Both the position numbers and the translations under genes were made by a program. DNA of 64,000 bases. Origin: Pseudomonas fluorescens. Lineage in GTDB: Bacteria > Pseudomonadota > Gammaproteobacteria > Pseudomonadales > Pseudomonadaceae. The stretch covers positions 310,001-374,000 of the forward strand of contig NZ_CABVIY010000004.1 in NCBI RefSeq assembly GCF_902498195.1. The letters are read 5' to 3'. Numbering within the stretch: position 1 is the stretch's first letter; each line of letters opens with the position of its first letter. Of this stretch, positions 15,538 through 23,534 are shown one piece after another. The notes below the pieces were generated by a model, which saw only the letters and a program-made list of their open reading frames with translations, did no database searches and was not told the DNA's origin.

Positions 15538-17985
15538 TCAGAAGTTGTAGGCCACCCGCGTGTAGTAGTACGCCCCGCCAAAACCAAACGGCGAGAACTG
15601 TCCGTACTTGTAGCCGCCCGCCCAGTCCTGGATGCCGTTCTTATCCGGGTACACGTTGAACAGGTTGTTCGCCCCCAGCGCCACGGTCAGGTGCTTGGTC
15701 AGGTCGTAGGCGGCATCGAGGTCGGTGATCCACTTGGCGCTGAATTTGCGGTCGTTCGCCGGGTTGTTGTCGCCTTCGATGTAACTGCCGAAACGGGTGA
15801 GCGCCAGGTTGAGGTTGTAGTCGGTGACCTTCCAGTTGGCCGCCAGGATCAGTTTCGATTGCGGCGTGGCGACGGTCAGGTCCTTCTGCAAGCGCCGGTC
15901 GAACAATTGCAGGCCCGAGCCACTGAGTTGCGGCGGGTTGTCCTGGATCTTCTCGATCTTGGTCTGGTTCCAGTTGTAGGCCGCGCTCCAGCGCACCTGG
16001 CCGTATTGCTCCAGTGGCTGGCGGTACTCGTTGATGATGTCGACGCCACGGGTCCGGGTGTCCACCGCGTTGGTGTAGTACTGGGCGAACAGACCCGGGG
16101 ACAAGCCGTTGGCGACCAGCACCTGCGACACCGCCGCGCCGCCGAGCAGGCTGGTGGAGACGATGCGGTCGCGGATGTCGATCTGATAGAGGTCGGTGGT
16201 CAGCCGGTAGTTTTGCGTGGGCTCATAGGTGAAGCCGAAGCTGTAGTTCAGGGACTTTTCCGGCTTGAGTTTCTCTGCGCCCAGGGCCTGGGCCTCGGGC
16301 GTGTCCACCGGCAGCACCTTGACCGGCACCGAGACCTGCTGGCCGTTGACCACACCGCCGGAGGTGAAGGTCGACGAGGCATAAATGGTTTGTGCCAGCG
16401 ACGGTGCGCGGAAGCCGTTGTTGAGGGTGCCGCGCAGGGCGAAGGCATCGGTGAAGGCGTAGCGGGTCGAGAACTTGCCGCTCCAGGTGCTGCCGATGTC
16501 CTGGGTGTAGCGTTCATAGCGAGCCGCCGCACCGACGTACCATTTGTCCGTCACATCCAGGCCCAGGTCGACGTAGCTGGCGACGTTGCTGCGGCTGATT
16601 TCCCCGGCGTCGTCGGTGCTGGTGCCGTTGTAGGAGGCCAGCCCCGGCAAGGGTGTGCGGCCGGCAAACGGCCCGCTGGGAATGACGTAGTTGCCGGGGG
16701 TATAGGACAGGAAGTCACCGGGCTCGATCTGGTATTTCTCCCAGCGATACTCGAAGCCGAAGGCGGTTTGCAGCGGGTTTTTCAGGCCGATGTCGAAGCC
16801 ACGGTTGAAGTCGAGGTTGTTGGTCCACTGATCGAAGATCTGCGAGGCCAGGTTGAACGAGGTGGGGCTGGTCGGGCCCAGGGACGGGTTGAGGGTGTTG
16901 TTGGCGTTGAGCGTCGAGTCGTCCTCGCCCCAGGTGGAACTGGCGTCATAGTTCCAGCCACCGACCTCGCCCTTGAAGCCGCCCGCCACCTGGAAGTCCT
17001 TGGTGCGGTTGCGTCGCTGGGCATGGATGCCGTCGGGGTAGGGCGTGTTGGGGTCGCCGGCCAGCGACGTGATTTCGTTCGGCCGATAGTTGCCGGTGAC
17101 CTTGGTGGTCTCCATGTAGCTGGCGGTGGAGAACGAGTAGAACTTCAGATCGTCCTGCAGCGGCAGTTCCAGGTTGTAGCTGACGTTGGTGACCTTTTCC
17201 CGGCCCAGGCCATAGCTGGGGTTCCAGCCGTGGCGATTGACGGTCTGGTCGCGGCTGTCGGGGAAACCGGGTAGCGAGTACAGATTGCCCGTGGCACTGC
17301 CGCTGCGGTCGAAGGGTTCCTGCTCCTTGGCGTCCAGCGCCAGGTTGGCGAAACCGTCGTTGGGCAATGTCAGGCCGTAGTTGGCGGTCTGGTGCACGGT
17401 GTCGCCGTCGCCGCTGCCGTATCGCCCGAAAGAGGTTTCGACGCTGCCGCCGCTGTCGTTTTCCTTGAGGATGATGTTGATCACCCCGGCGATCGCATCC
17501 GAGCCGTATTGCGCGGAGGCACCGTCGCGCAGCACCTCGATATGATCGATCGCCGAGACCGGAATCAGGTCGAGGTTGACCGGCACCGCCGCCGTGCCGA
17601 TGCGCGCCAGGTTGTTGATCAGCGCAGTATTGTGCCGCCGCTTGCCGTTGACCAGCACCAGCACCTGATCCCCGGACAGACCGCGCATGGTCACGCCGCG
17701 CACTGACCAGGACGTGCCGCCGCCATTGATGGCCGGCAGGTTGAAGGAGGGCAGCAGGCGGGCGAGCAATTCCTTGAGCCCGACCTTGCCGCTGGCTTGC
17801 AATTGCTCGGCGCTGATCACGTCGATGGGCGAGGGACTGTCGGTGACGGTGCGGGGCTGACTGCCACGGTTACCGGTCACCACCACCGTGTTCAGGGTCT
17901 TGTCGGGTTCTTCGGCCTGGACCGGGATGCTCACGGCCAGCAGGCTCAGGGCGGCTGCACAGTAATGGAAGCGGGGTGACGTCAT
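15538..17985 (-). CDS. TonB-dependent outer-membrane receptor (815 aa)
   Basis: The signal peptide (AALSLLAVSIPVQA) is followed by LNTVVVTGNRGSQPRTV (TonB box region), a plug with IEVLRDGASAQYGSDAIAGV, and a large beta-barrel ending in VAYNF. It shares the whole layout with the receptor at 2.6-5.1 kb (TVVVTGNRG, PSFNLP, VLVNGKRRH), so the two are paralogues, probably for related ligands. The start at ATG 17985 has AGGAA 10 nt upstream; longer in-frame starts run into REP sequence and would put the signal peptide internally. It lies downstream of the TauD-like gene with a REP pair between. Confidence 0.92.
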   Translation of the reverse strand: MTSPRFHYCAAALSLLAVSIPVQAEEPDKTLNTVVVTGNRGSQPRTVTDSPSPIDVISAEQLQASGKVGLKELLARLLPSFNLPAINGGGTSWSVRGVTMRGLSGDQVLVLVNGKRRHNTALINNLARIGTAAVPVNLDLIPVSAIDHIEVLRDGASAQYGSDAIAGVINIILKENDSGGSVETSFGRYGSGDGDTVHQTANYGLTLPNDGFANLALDAKEQEPFDRSGSATGNLYSLPGFPDSRDQTVNRHGWNPSYGLGREKVTNVSYNLELPLQDDLKFYSFSTASYMETTKVTGNYRPNEITSLAGDPNTPYPDGIHAQRRNRTKDFQVAGGFKGEVGGWNYDASSTWGEDDSTLNANNTLNPSLGPTSPTSFNLASQIFDQWTNNLDFNRGFDIGLKNPLQTAFGFEYRWEKYQIEPGDFLSYTPGNYVIPSGPFAGRTPLPGLASYNGTSTDDAGEISRSNVASYVDLGLDVTDKWYVGAAARYERYTQDIGSTWSGKFSTRYAFTDAFALRGTLNNGFRAPSLAQTIYASSTFTSGGVVNGQQVSVPVKVLPVDTPEAQALGAEKLKPEKSLNYSFGFTYEPTQNYRLTTDLYQIDIRDRIVSTSLLGGAAVSQVLVANGLSPGLFAQYYTNAVDTRTRGVDIINEYRQPLEQYGQVRWSAAYNWNQTKIEKIQDNPPQLSGSGLQLFDRRLQKDLTVATPQSKLILAANWKVTDYNLNLALTRFGSYIEGDNNPANDRKFSAKWITDLDAAYDLTKHLTVALGANNLFNVYPDKNGIQDWAGGYKYGQFSPFGFGGAYYYTRVAYNF

Positions 17986-18026
17986 GGTACGGATTCCTGA
18001 AAGCATACAAACACCGCGCATCCCTG

Positions 18027-18114
18027 GTGGGAGCGGGCTTGCTCGCGAAGGCGGTGTGTCAGGCAACATGAATGCCGACTGACACGGCCTCTTCGCGAGC
18101 AAGCCCGCTCCCAC
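18027..18114. repeat. REP pair (inverted)
   Basis: Inverted GTGGGAGCGGGCTTGCTCGCG cores between the TauD-like gene and the receptor gene. Confidence 0.9.
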
Positions 18115-18163
18115 CGTTGATCTTCGCTGTGTCGAGCAGAAGGTTGGGGCTTGTGGGGAGTGA

Positions 18164-19033
18164 TCAGGCCGCGCTGGCGCGTCTTGCCCGATGCGGAATG
18201 TCGTCGTAGGCGATCAGCACCCGTTCCATGCGCCGTGGGTAGTCGCCGTAGTTGTAGACCGGGTAGTGCAGGGTCGAGCGGTTGTCCCAGAACGCCACCG
18301 AGTGTTCACGCCATTTGAAGCGCACCTGATGTTCCGGCTTGTTGAACTCCAGCAACAGGCGATCGATCAGTTGTTTGCTCTTCTCCGGTGGCCAGCCGAT
18401 CACCGAAGGGTTTTGCGAGAAGTTGATGAACAGACCGTCCTCGCCGGTTTCCGGGTGGGTGCGCACCAGCGGGTGGGCGAGAATCGGGTAGTCGTAGCCG
18501 ACCTTGTCCAGCGACGACTTGAAGTCGTGGACCACGTGCAGGTCATCGATTTCTTCGCGGAGCGCGTCGGGCAGGGCGCGATAGACCGCTGCCGTGTCGG
18601 CCCACAGGGTATCGCCACCGACGGGGGGCAGGTCGATTGCGCGCAGCACCGCGCCGAGGGTGGGACGCAGCAGCCAGCTGGTGTCGGTGTGCCAACGGCC
18701 GCTGATCCTCGGGCCGTAGAGCTTGCGTTCATCCTGGGCCTGGATCAGGTGCGCCTGGGGTTGCGTCGGGTCGTTTTGCCGGGTGGTCGGGTGCACGTAC
18801 AGCTCACCGAATTCGCGAGCGAAGGCAATTTGCTGTTCGGTGCTGATGGCCTGGTCGCGGAAGAAAATCACCTTGTGTTCGAGCAGCAGGCGGCGCAGTT
18901 CATCGCGCAGCGCCGGGGTCAGCGGCTGACGCAGGTCGATGCCGCTGATTTGCGCACCGATGGTGGGTTCCAGGCGGGTCACGTGCAGGGTTTTGGCAGG
19001 TTGCGGATCGGTGGGGTGCAAGACGGCGGACAT
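18164..19033 (-). CDS. TauD/TfdA-family Fe(II)/2-oxoglutarate dioxygenase
   Basis: A 289-residue member of the taurine/alkylsulfate dioxygenase family. The iron ligands are visible as His115 and Asp117 (GRWHTDTSW) and His256 (STLHYPVYNYGDYPRRMERV), with the 2-oxoglutarate-binding arginine in the same C-terminal motif. Members hydroxylate the carbon next to a sulfonate or sulfate ester so that sulfite or sulfate leaves, using oxygen and 2-oxoglutarate. Taurine, other alkanesulfonates or alkyl sulfates (AtsK-like) are all possible. It is preceded by the conserved leader element but not by a recognisable copy of the shared box. AGGA is 8 nt before the ATG. Confidence 0.9.
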   Translation of the reverse strand: MSAVLHPTDPQPAKTLHVTRLEPTIGAQISGIDLRQPLTPALRDELRRLLLEHKVIFFRDQAISTEQQIAFAREFGELYVHPTTRQNDPTQPQAHLIQAQDERKLYGPRISGRWHTDTSWLLRPTLGAVLRAIDLPPVGGDTLWADTAAVYRALPDALREEIDDLHVVHDFKSSLDKVGYDYPILAHPLVRTHPETGEDGLFINFSQNPSVIGWPPEKSKQLIDRLLLEFNKPEHQVRFKWREHSVAFWDNRSTLHYPVYNYGDYPRRMERVLIAYDDIPHRARRASAA

Positions 19034-19061
19034 GATGCAATTCCTCTCGTTTGTGGGTTCA

Positions 19062-19084
19062 GCCTCCGCCTGGAGAGGGGTCGG
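19062..19084 (-). promoter_or_regulatory. Conserved 5' leader element, copy C
   Basis: The sense strand reads CCGACCCC, 3 nt, CCAGGCGGAGGC, about 30 nt before the TauD-like start. CCTCTC in the leader is complementary to GAGAGG overlapping the ribosome-binding site. No promoter box accompanies this copy; a REP pair lies directly upstream. This argues that the element works in RNA rather than as part of the promoter. Confidence 0.55.
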
Positions 19085-19109
19085 ATGTGGGGATGGATGT
19101 ACAGCCTTC

Positions 19110-19209
19110 TGTAGGAGCGAGCCTGCTCGCGAAAAACCCGAGAACGCCGCTGGGTGTCAGGTTATTCGCGTTATCGTTCACGACCATCGCGAGCAGGCTC
19201 GCTCCTACA
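19110..19209. repeat. REP pair (inverted)
   Basis: Inverted GTAGGAGCGAGCCTGCTCGCG cores between the rhodanese gene and the leader of the TauD-like gene. Confidence 0.9.
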
Positions 19210-19226
19210 GGTACAGAGGCCGCTGG

Positions 19227-20810
19227 TTAAATCACGAAGAAGCCATGGGTGCCGTCACGGGCCAGTTGATCGACCAGTCCGAACTCCCAGTCCAGGTAGG
19301 CCTGCATCGCCTCGCGCGGGTTGTCGGTGCCTTCATAAGGACGGCGATAACGATCGATGCGCGGTGAAGCCAGGCGGGTTTCGCCTTCCTCCAACGGCAG
19401 CTGTGCGGCGATCCAGCTGGCCGTGCCGCCCTTGAGCAGAAACACCGCCTTGCCGGTCAGCGCCTCGACCTCGGCCACCGCCAGGCGCGCCAACTGACTG
19501 CTGCCGCAGGTCAGCACATAACGCTCGGCGACCGGCACCTTGGCCAACGCTTCAGCCAGTTGGCTGCGCAAGGCCCACCAGGCGCCGGGGATGTGGCGCT
19601 TGACGTAGTTGGCGCTGCTGGTGAAATCCAGCAACGCCGTGTCGCCATGGGCCAGCCATTGCGCCAGGGTCTCGGGGCTGATTTCCTCGGCCTGTCTTGA
19701 GGCAGGGACAGGCGCCTGCCATGCACCCTGTTCGCTGAAGTGCGCCGGTTGCGCGTCATCCAGCACGTGCACCTCCCAACCCAGTTGCGCCAGCCAGGAC
19801 GCCGACATGTTGGCGCGCACGCCATCGTCGTCGACCAGCACCAGGCGTGCACCGCGCACACTGGCGAAGTGGTCGGTTTCCTGCACCAGTTGCCCGCCGG
19901 GTGTCGAGCGGGCGGAAGGCAGGTGCCCGGCTTCGAATTCCTCCGGGGTACGCACGTCGAACAGATAAGTGCTGCGGGCCGGCTCCTGTTGCCAGCGTTG
20001 CAGATCGGCCAGGGTGGCGCGGCCTACCAGCGCTTTGTTGGCGACGCGGCGGGCATCGCCGGCGGCAATTTGCCGATGTTCTTCGCGGGTCGGCGCGAAC
20101 CGGCGCGACTGGCCGTGTTGCAGGGTCTGGCCGGCCAGGGTCCAGCCGATGGTGCCGTTGCGCAGGGCGGAAACCGGGTTGGCGATGCCGGCATTGATCA
20201 GCGACTGGGTGCCGATGATACTGCGGGTGCGACCGGCGCAGTTGACGATGATTCGTGTGGCCGGGTCGGGGGCCAGCTCCCGGGCACGCAGCACCAGCTC
20301 CGCCCCCGGCACGCTGATGCCGGTAGGAATGCTCATGGTCTGGTATTCATCGAAGCGCCGGGCATCGAGCACCACCACATCGGCATCGCTGTCGAGCAGC
20401 GCCTGGACTTCTTCGGCGGCCAGGGACGGTGTGTGGCGCTGGCTTTCCACCAGTTCGCCAAAGGCTTTGCTCGGCACATTGACGTCGATGAACAGTTCGC
20501 CACCGGCGCGCCGCCAGCCGTCCAGGCCACCTTCGAGCAGGCGCACATCGAGGTAGCCCAGCGCTTGCAGGCGCTGTGCGGCGAGGCTCGCCAGGCCTTC
20601 GCCGTTGTCGTAGACAGTCACCGGGGTATTGCGCCGTGGAATGCGCGAGAACACTTCAAGCTCAAGTTTCGACAGGGGGATGTTGGCGGCGAACAGCGGA
20701 TGGGATTCGGCGAAGGGCGCTTCTTCGCGCACATCCACCAGCGCCAGTTCTTCACGGTTCAGCAGGGCCTGGCGAATCTCGGCATAGGAGCGGGTCAGGG
20801 CGGTGCTCAT
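19227..20810 (-). CDS. Four-domain rhodanese (sulfurtransferase) protein
   Basis: 527 residues made of four rhodanese-like domains (roughly 1-110, 125-235, 260-365 and 375-480). The persulfide-forming cysteine is present in domain 2 (Cys191, IIVNCAGRTRS) and domain 4 (Cys435, YVLTCGSSQLAR). It is missing in domain 1 (VTVYDNGEGLA) and domain 3 (LVLVDDDGVRA), where aspartate takes its place. Rhodaneses move sulfane sulfur; the duplicated active/inactive arrangement suggests internal transfer or regulation. Its ATG overlaps the stop of the cysteine-dioxygenase-family gene by 4 bp, so the two are translationally coupled and likely process thiol sulfur together. No signal peptide is seen; predicted cytosolic. 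Confidence 0.92.
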   Translation of the reverse strand: MSTALTRSYAEIRQALLNREELALVDVREEAPFAESHPLFAANIPLSKLELEVFSRIPRRNTPVTVYDNGEGLASLAAQRLQALGYLDVRLLEGGLDGWRRAGGELFIDVNVPSKAFGELVESQRHTPSLAAEEVQALLDSDADVVVLDARRFDEYQTMSIPTGISVPGAELVLRARELAPDPATRIIVNCAGRTRSIIGTQSLINAGIANPVSALRNGTIGWTLAGQTLQHGQSRRFAPTREEHRQIAAGDARRVANKALVGRATLADLQRWQQEPARSTYLFDVRTPEEFEAGHLPSARSTPGGQLVQETDHFASVRGARLVLVDDDGVRANMSASWLAQLGWEVHVLDDAQPAHFSEQGAWQAPVPASRQAEEISPETLAQWLAHGDTALLDFTSSANYVKRHIPGAWWALRSQLAEALAKVPVAERYVLTCGSSQLARLAVAEVEALTGKAVFLLKGGTASWIAAQLPLEEGETRLASPRIDRYRRPYEGTDNPREAMQAYLDWEFGLVDQLARDGTHGFFVI

Positions 20811-21475
20811 AGGGCTTGGCTCTCTTTGGACAGGGCATCTTTGGACAGGGCATCTTTGGACAGGGCATCTTTGGACAGGGCATCTTTGGACAGATCCCAG
20901 ATATTGGGCAGAAGGACATTGGAATAACCGGAGATGAACAGCTTCTCGCTGCCGTCGGGCTGATACACCGCGCGGCGCACGGCACCGATGTTGGCGCCAT
21001 AGACATGGATGCTGATCGACACCTGGTCGTCAAAGGCGTTGCTGACTTGATGGATGTCGCCGACCTTGGGCGATACGGCCTCGACCTGGCCGGGGCGCAG
21101 CTGCACCCGCGCGCCTTCGGCGATCAGCGAGCCGTCGGTGTGGCGCTGGAAGCCCTGCGAGTATTCCGCGCCGCGCAACATGCCGATCAGCCCCCAGACG
21201 CGATGGTCATGGATCGGTGTGCGTTGCCCCGGTCCCCAGACAAAACTGACGACACTGAAACGCTGCCGTGAGTCGGCGTGCAACAGGTATTGCTGATAGC
21301 GCTCGGGGTCTGGCCGGGCAAAGTCTTCCGGCAGCCAGTCGTCATGGCTGACCAATTGGCTGAGCAGTTTGCCGCCACGGTGCAGCAGGTCACCCTCGCG
21401 AGGATGGCTGTCGATCAATTCCGCCAGGGCGCCTATGAATGCTCTGAGTCTCTCCGGGTGTCGGGCCTGGGTCAT
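20807..21475 (-). CDS. Cysteine dioxygenase-family (thiol dioxygenase) protein
   Basis: A 222-residue cupin-fold thiol dioxygenase. The iron ligands are visible as His89 and His91 (TPIHDHRVWG) and His142 (GDIHQVSN). The family oxidises cysteine or 3-mercaptopropionate to the sulfinate. The C-terminus is unusual: residues 195-217 are an in-frame repeat LSKDA x4 plus LSKES, encoded by a 15-bp tandem DNA repeat, extending beyond the normal family end. It heads a two-gene unit with the four-domain rhodanese. The shared promoter box lies upstream, and the LysR gene is divergent. Confidence 0.9.
   Translation of the reverse strand: MTQARHPERLRAFIGALAELIDSHPREGDLLHRGGKLLSQLVSHDDWLPEDFARPDPERYQQYLLHADSRQRFSVVSFVWGPGQRTPIHDHRVWGLIGMLRGAEYSQGFQRHTDGSLIAEGARVQLRPGQVEAVSPKVGDIHQVSNAFDDQVSISIHVYGANIGAVRRAVYQPDGSEKLFISGYSNVLLPNIWDLSKDALSKDALSKDALSKDALSKESQAL
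20825..20893. repeat. 15-bp tandem minisatellite inside the thiol dioxygenase gene
   Basis: TTTGGACAG recurs at 20825, 20840, 20855, 20870 and 20885 with GGCATC between, a perfect 15-bp period. Because 15 is a multiple of three, copy-number change lengthens or shortens the LSKDA repeat without a frameshift. Confidence 0.93.
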
Positions 21476-21527
21476 GGCAATTCCATCGTTCGTTGTGAAT
21501 GTTGACCCTTTGATTTAAGCATAATGT

Positions 21528-21570
21528 TTTAGATCAATATGCGATTGTTTAATGATTAGGTTATAGCTGA
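21528..21570 (-). promoter_or_regulatory. Sulfur-island box plus -10 for the dioxygenase-rhodanese unit
   Basis: The box at 21556-21570 is TTAGGTTATAGCTGA on the + strand. On the sense strand a weak hexamer TCTAAA (21533-21528) begins 22 nt later. The box sits between the divergent dioxygenase and LysR genes, where a LysR-type activator normally binds. Confidence 0.5.
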
Positions 21571-21705
21571 ATGGAATTTATAACGCCATCAACTAGCGCC
21601 AGACGCTATTGATCTGTGGGATATCAGGGCGCGGGCTATCCAGAATCCGCCAATAGAACTATGCTTTTCAGACATCTTATTGACTGTTCTCTATGTGCGG
21701 GCCAA

Positions 21706-22611
21706 ATGAAAATTGATGATATCGACGCCTTTGTCGAAGTGATTCGTTGCCAGTCCATCAGCCACGCCGCCGAGTCGTTGCAACTGACTCAGCCGGCCAT
21801 CACGCGGCGCGTGCAGAACTTTGAGCAGGCACTGGGCGTGGAGCTGTTCGACCGCAACACCAAACCCCTCAAGCCCACGCTGATCGGTACGCGGGTGTAT
21901 GAACAATGCCGGGTGATCCTGCGGGAGATGGATGCACTGCGCGAACTGGTGGCCACCGATGCGCCGCCGACCGGGTTGCTGCGCCTGGGCGTTCCGCAAA
22001 CCATCGGCGATGTGGTGCTGCTCGACGCCCTCAAGCACCTGCGCGTCGAATACCCCGACCTGCGCGCCCAGGTCGCCACCGGCTGGGGCAGTCAATTGGT
22101 CGGCAAGATCGAGCGCGGTGAACTGGATGCGGCGGCGGCGCTGTTCCCAGCCGGGAAAATTTTCCCGGACAACATCATCGGCGAGTCGATCGGCAAGATG
22201 GAGCTGGTGGTGGTGTGTGCCAAGGCGCAATTGCCCAAGCGTCCGTGCAAGCTGGCGGACGTTTACCAGAACGGCTGGATTCTCAACCCTGATGGCTGCG
22301 GTTTCCGCGCCGGGTTGCAGCGCACCTTGTCGGACCAGGGCCTGGCCTTGCGGGTCAATCTGGAAACCTTCGGTACTGAGTTGCAGCTGGGCCTGGTCGC
22401 CGACGGTCTGGGGCTGGGCTTGGTGCCGCGCCCGTTGCTGGAGCGCAGCGCGCATGTCGATCAGTTGGCCGCGATGCCGCTCAAGGATTTCAAACCGGTC
22501 ATGGACCTGTGGCTGATCTATCCGCACTTCCTCGGCAACCTGCAAGGGCCGGTCGACGCCTTTGGCAAACTGGTGGCCGGATCGCTGCAGAAGATCAAGC
22601 ACGCGGCGTGA
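21706..22611 (+). CDS. LysR-family transcriptional regulator
   Basis: 301 residues with the LysR winged helix-turn-helix at the N-terminus (IDDIDAFVEVIRCQSISHAA, then LTQPAITRRVQNFEQALGVELFDR) and a periplasmic-binding-like effector domain (LRLGVPQTIGDV onward). It is divergent from the thiol dioxygenase-rhodanese unit and upstream of the class II aldolase, and is the only regulator inside the sulfur island. It is therefore the best candidate for binding the TTAGG-N5-CCTAA boxes found at six promoters. The HTH does not read like CysB or Cbl. The start at MKIDD fits the family; an upstream in-frame ATG (21661) would add 15 residues. Confidence 0.92.
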   Translation: MKIDDIDAFVEVIRCQSISHAAESLQLTQPAITRRVQNFEQALGVELFDRNTKPLKPTLIGTRVYEQCRVILREMDALRELVATDAPPTGLLRLGVPQTIGDVVLLDALKHLRVEYPDLRAQVATGWGSQLVGKIERGELDAAAALFPAGKIFPDNIIGESIGKMELVVVCAKAQLPKRPCKLADVYQNGWILNPDGCGFRAGLQRTLSDQGLALRVNLETFGTELQLGLVADGLGLGLVPRPLLERSAHVDQLAAMPLKDFKPVMDLWLIYPHFLGNLQGPVDAFGKLVAGSLQKIKHAA

Positions 22612-22733
22612 TGAACGGGCAGGTAGATAATAAAAAAAAATAATAATTAGCTTAGATTAAAATGTGCTTTTTATTATTTTTTGCCTTCCCATAGGCTTGC
22701 TGGAGTCCTTAAGGCCATCCAGGAAGTTTTGCC

Positions 22734-23528
22734 ATGAGCAGCGTCAGTCCGCTATCCAGTGTCTCGAAAAATGTTCGCCAGCGCGTCACGCCCGAAGAAT
22801 GGGAAGTGCGCGTAAAACTGGCCGCCGCCTACCGGCTGGCGGCCCTGTTCAAGTGGACCGACCACATCTACACGCACTTTTCCGCCCGGGTGCCGGGGCC
22901 GGAGGAGCATTTCCTGATCAATGCCTTCGGTCTGTTGTTCGACGAAATCACCGCCTCCAACCTGGTCAAGGTCGACATCGACGGCACGATCGTCGATGAC
23001 CCTACCGGACTGGGCATCAACTACGCCGGGTATGTGATCCACAGCGCCATTCACGGTGCGCGTCCCGACCTGCAAGCGGTGCTGCACACCCATACCCGCG
23101 ACGGCATCGCGGTGTCCGCCCAGCGCGACGGGTTGTTGCCGATTTCCCAGCACTCCATCGGTTTTTCCGGGCGCGTGGCCTATCACGGCTACGAAGGCGT
23201 GGCGCTGGACCTCGACGAGCGCGAACGGCTGGTGGCGGACCTGGGCGACAAGAGCGTGTTGATCCTGCGCAACCACGGTTTGCTCACGGCCGGCATCAGC
23301 GTTGAACATGCCTTCCAGCAACTGCACGGCCTGGAGCGGGCCTGCAACATCCAGATCGCCGCCCAGGCCGCCGGCAACGCCGAGCTGATCTTCCCGCCGG
23401 CCGAGGTCGTGGCCAAGGTCGAGAAACAGGCCGAGGTGTTCAAGAGCGGCGACGGACCGGGCGTGGCGCGGCACTGGAATGCGCTGATTCGTCAACTGGA
23501 GCGCAGTGATACCGAGTACAAGAACTGA
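22734..23528 (+). CDS. Class II aldolase/adducin family protein
   Basis: 264 residues with the class II aldolase fold. The zinc-binding histidines are in LHTHTRDG and in the later LRNHGLLTAG; TDHIYTHFSARVPG near the N-terminus is the usual substrate-site region. Members are aldolases, decarboxylases or dehydratases on phosphorylated or free sugars and related acids; the length and N-terminus resemble the subgroup often found with sulfur or aromatic pathways rather than FucA or AraD. It is same-strand after the LysR gene with a 122-bp AT-rich gap. It may process a carbon fragment from desulfonation. Followed immediately by the REP array. Confidence 0.88.
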   Translation: MSSVSPLSSVSKNVRQRVTPEEWEVRVKLAAAYRLAALFKWTDHIYTHFSARVPGPEEHFLINAFGLLFDEITASNLVKVDIDGTIVDDPTGLGINYAGYVIHSAIHGARPDLQAVLHTHTRDGIAVSAQRDGLLPISQHSIGFSGRVAYHGYEGVALDLDERERLVADLGDKSVLILRNHGLLTAGISVEHAFQQLHGLERACNIQIAAQAAGNAELIFPPAEVVAKVEKQAEVFKSGDGPGVARHWNALIRQLERSDTEYKN

Positions 23529-23534
23529 GCACCC

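Noticed and set aside
2595..18000. Very long open frames antisense to the three TonB receptor genes
   Set aside because: They mirror high-GC codon usage on the opposite strand, are rich in Ala/Gly/Val/Arg without recognisable domains, and overlap clear receptor genes.
22647..22661. Possible seventh sulfur-island box before the class II aldolase (TTAGCTTAGATTAAA)
   Set aside because: The sequence is loose and no -10 hexamer lies 22 nt downstream, in a run of A/T-rich sequence where matches are easy.
1222..22713. Identical 16-mer TGCTGGAGTCCTTAAG at 1222-1237 and 22698-22713
   Set aside because: About one such match is expected by chance in 64 kb, and the two contexts (upstream of a small ORF and of the class II aldolase) show no other similarity.
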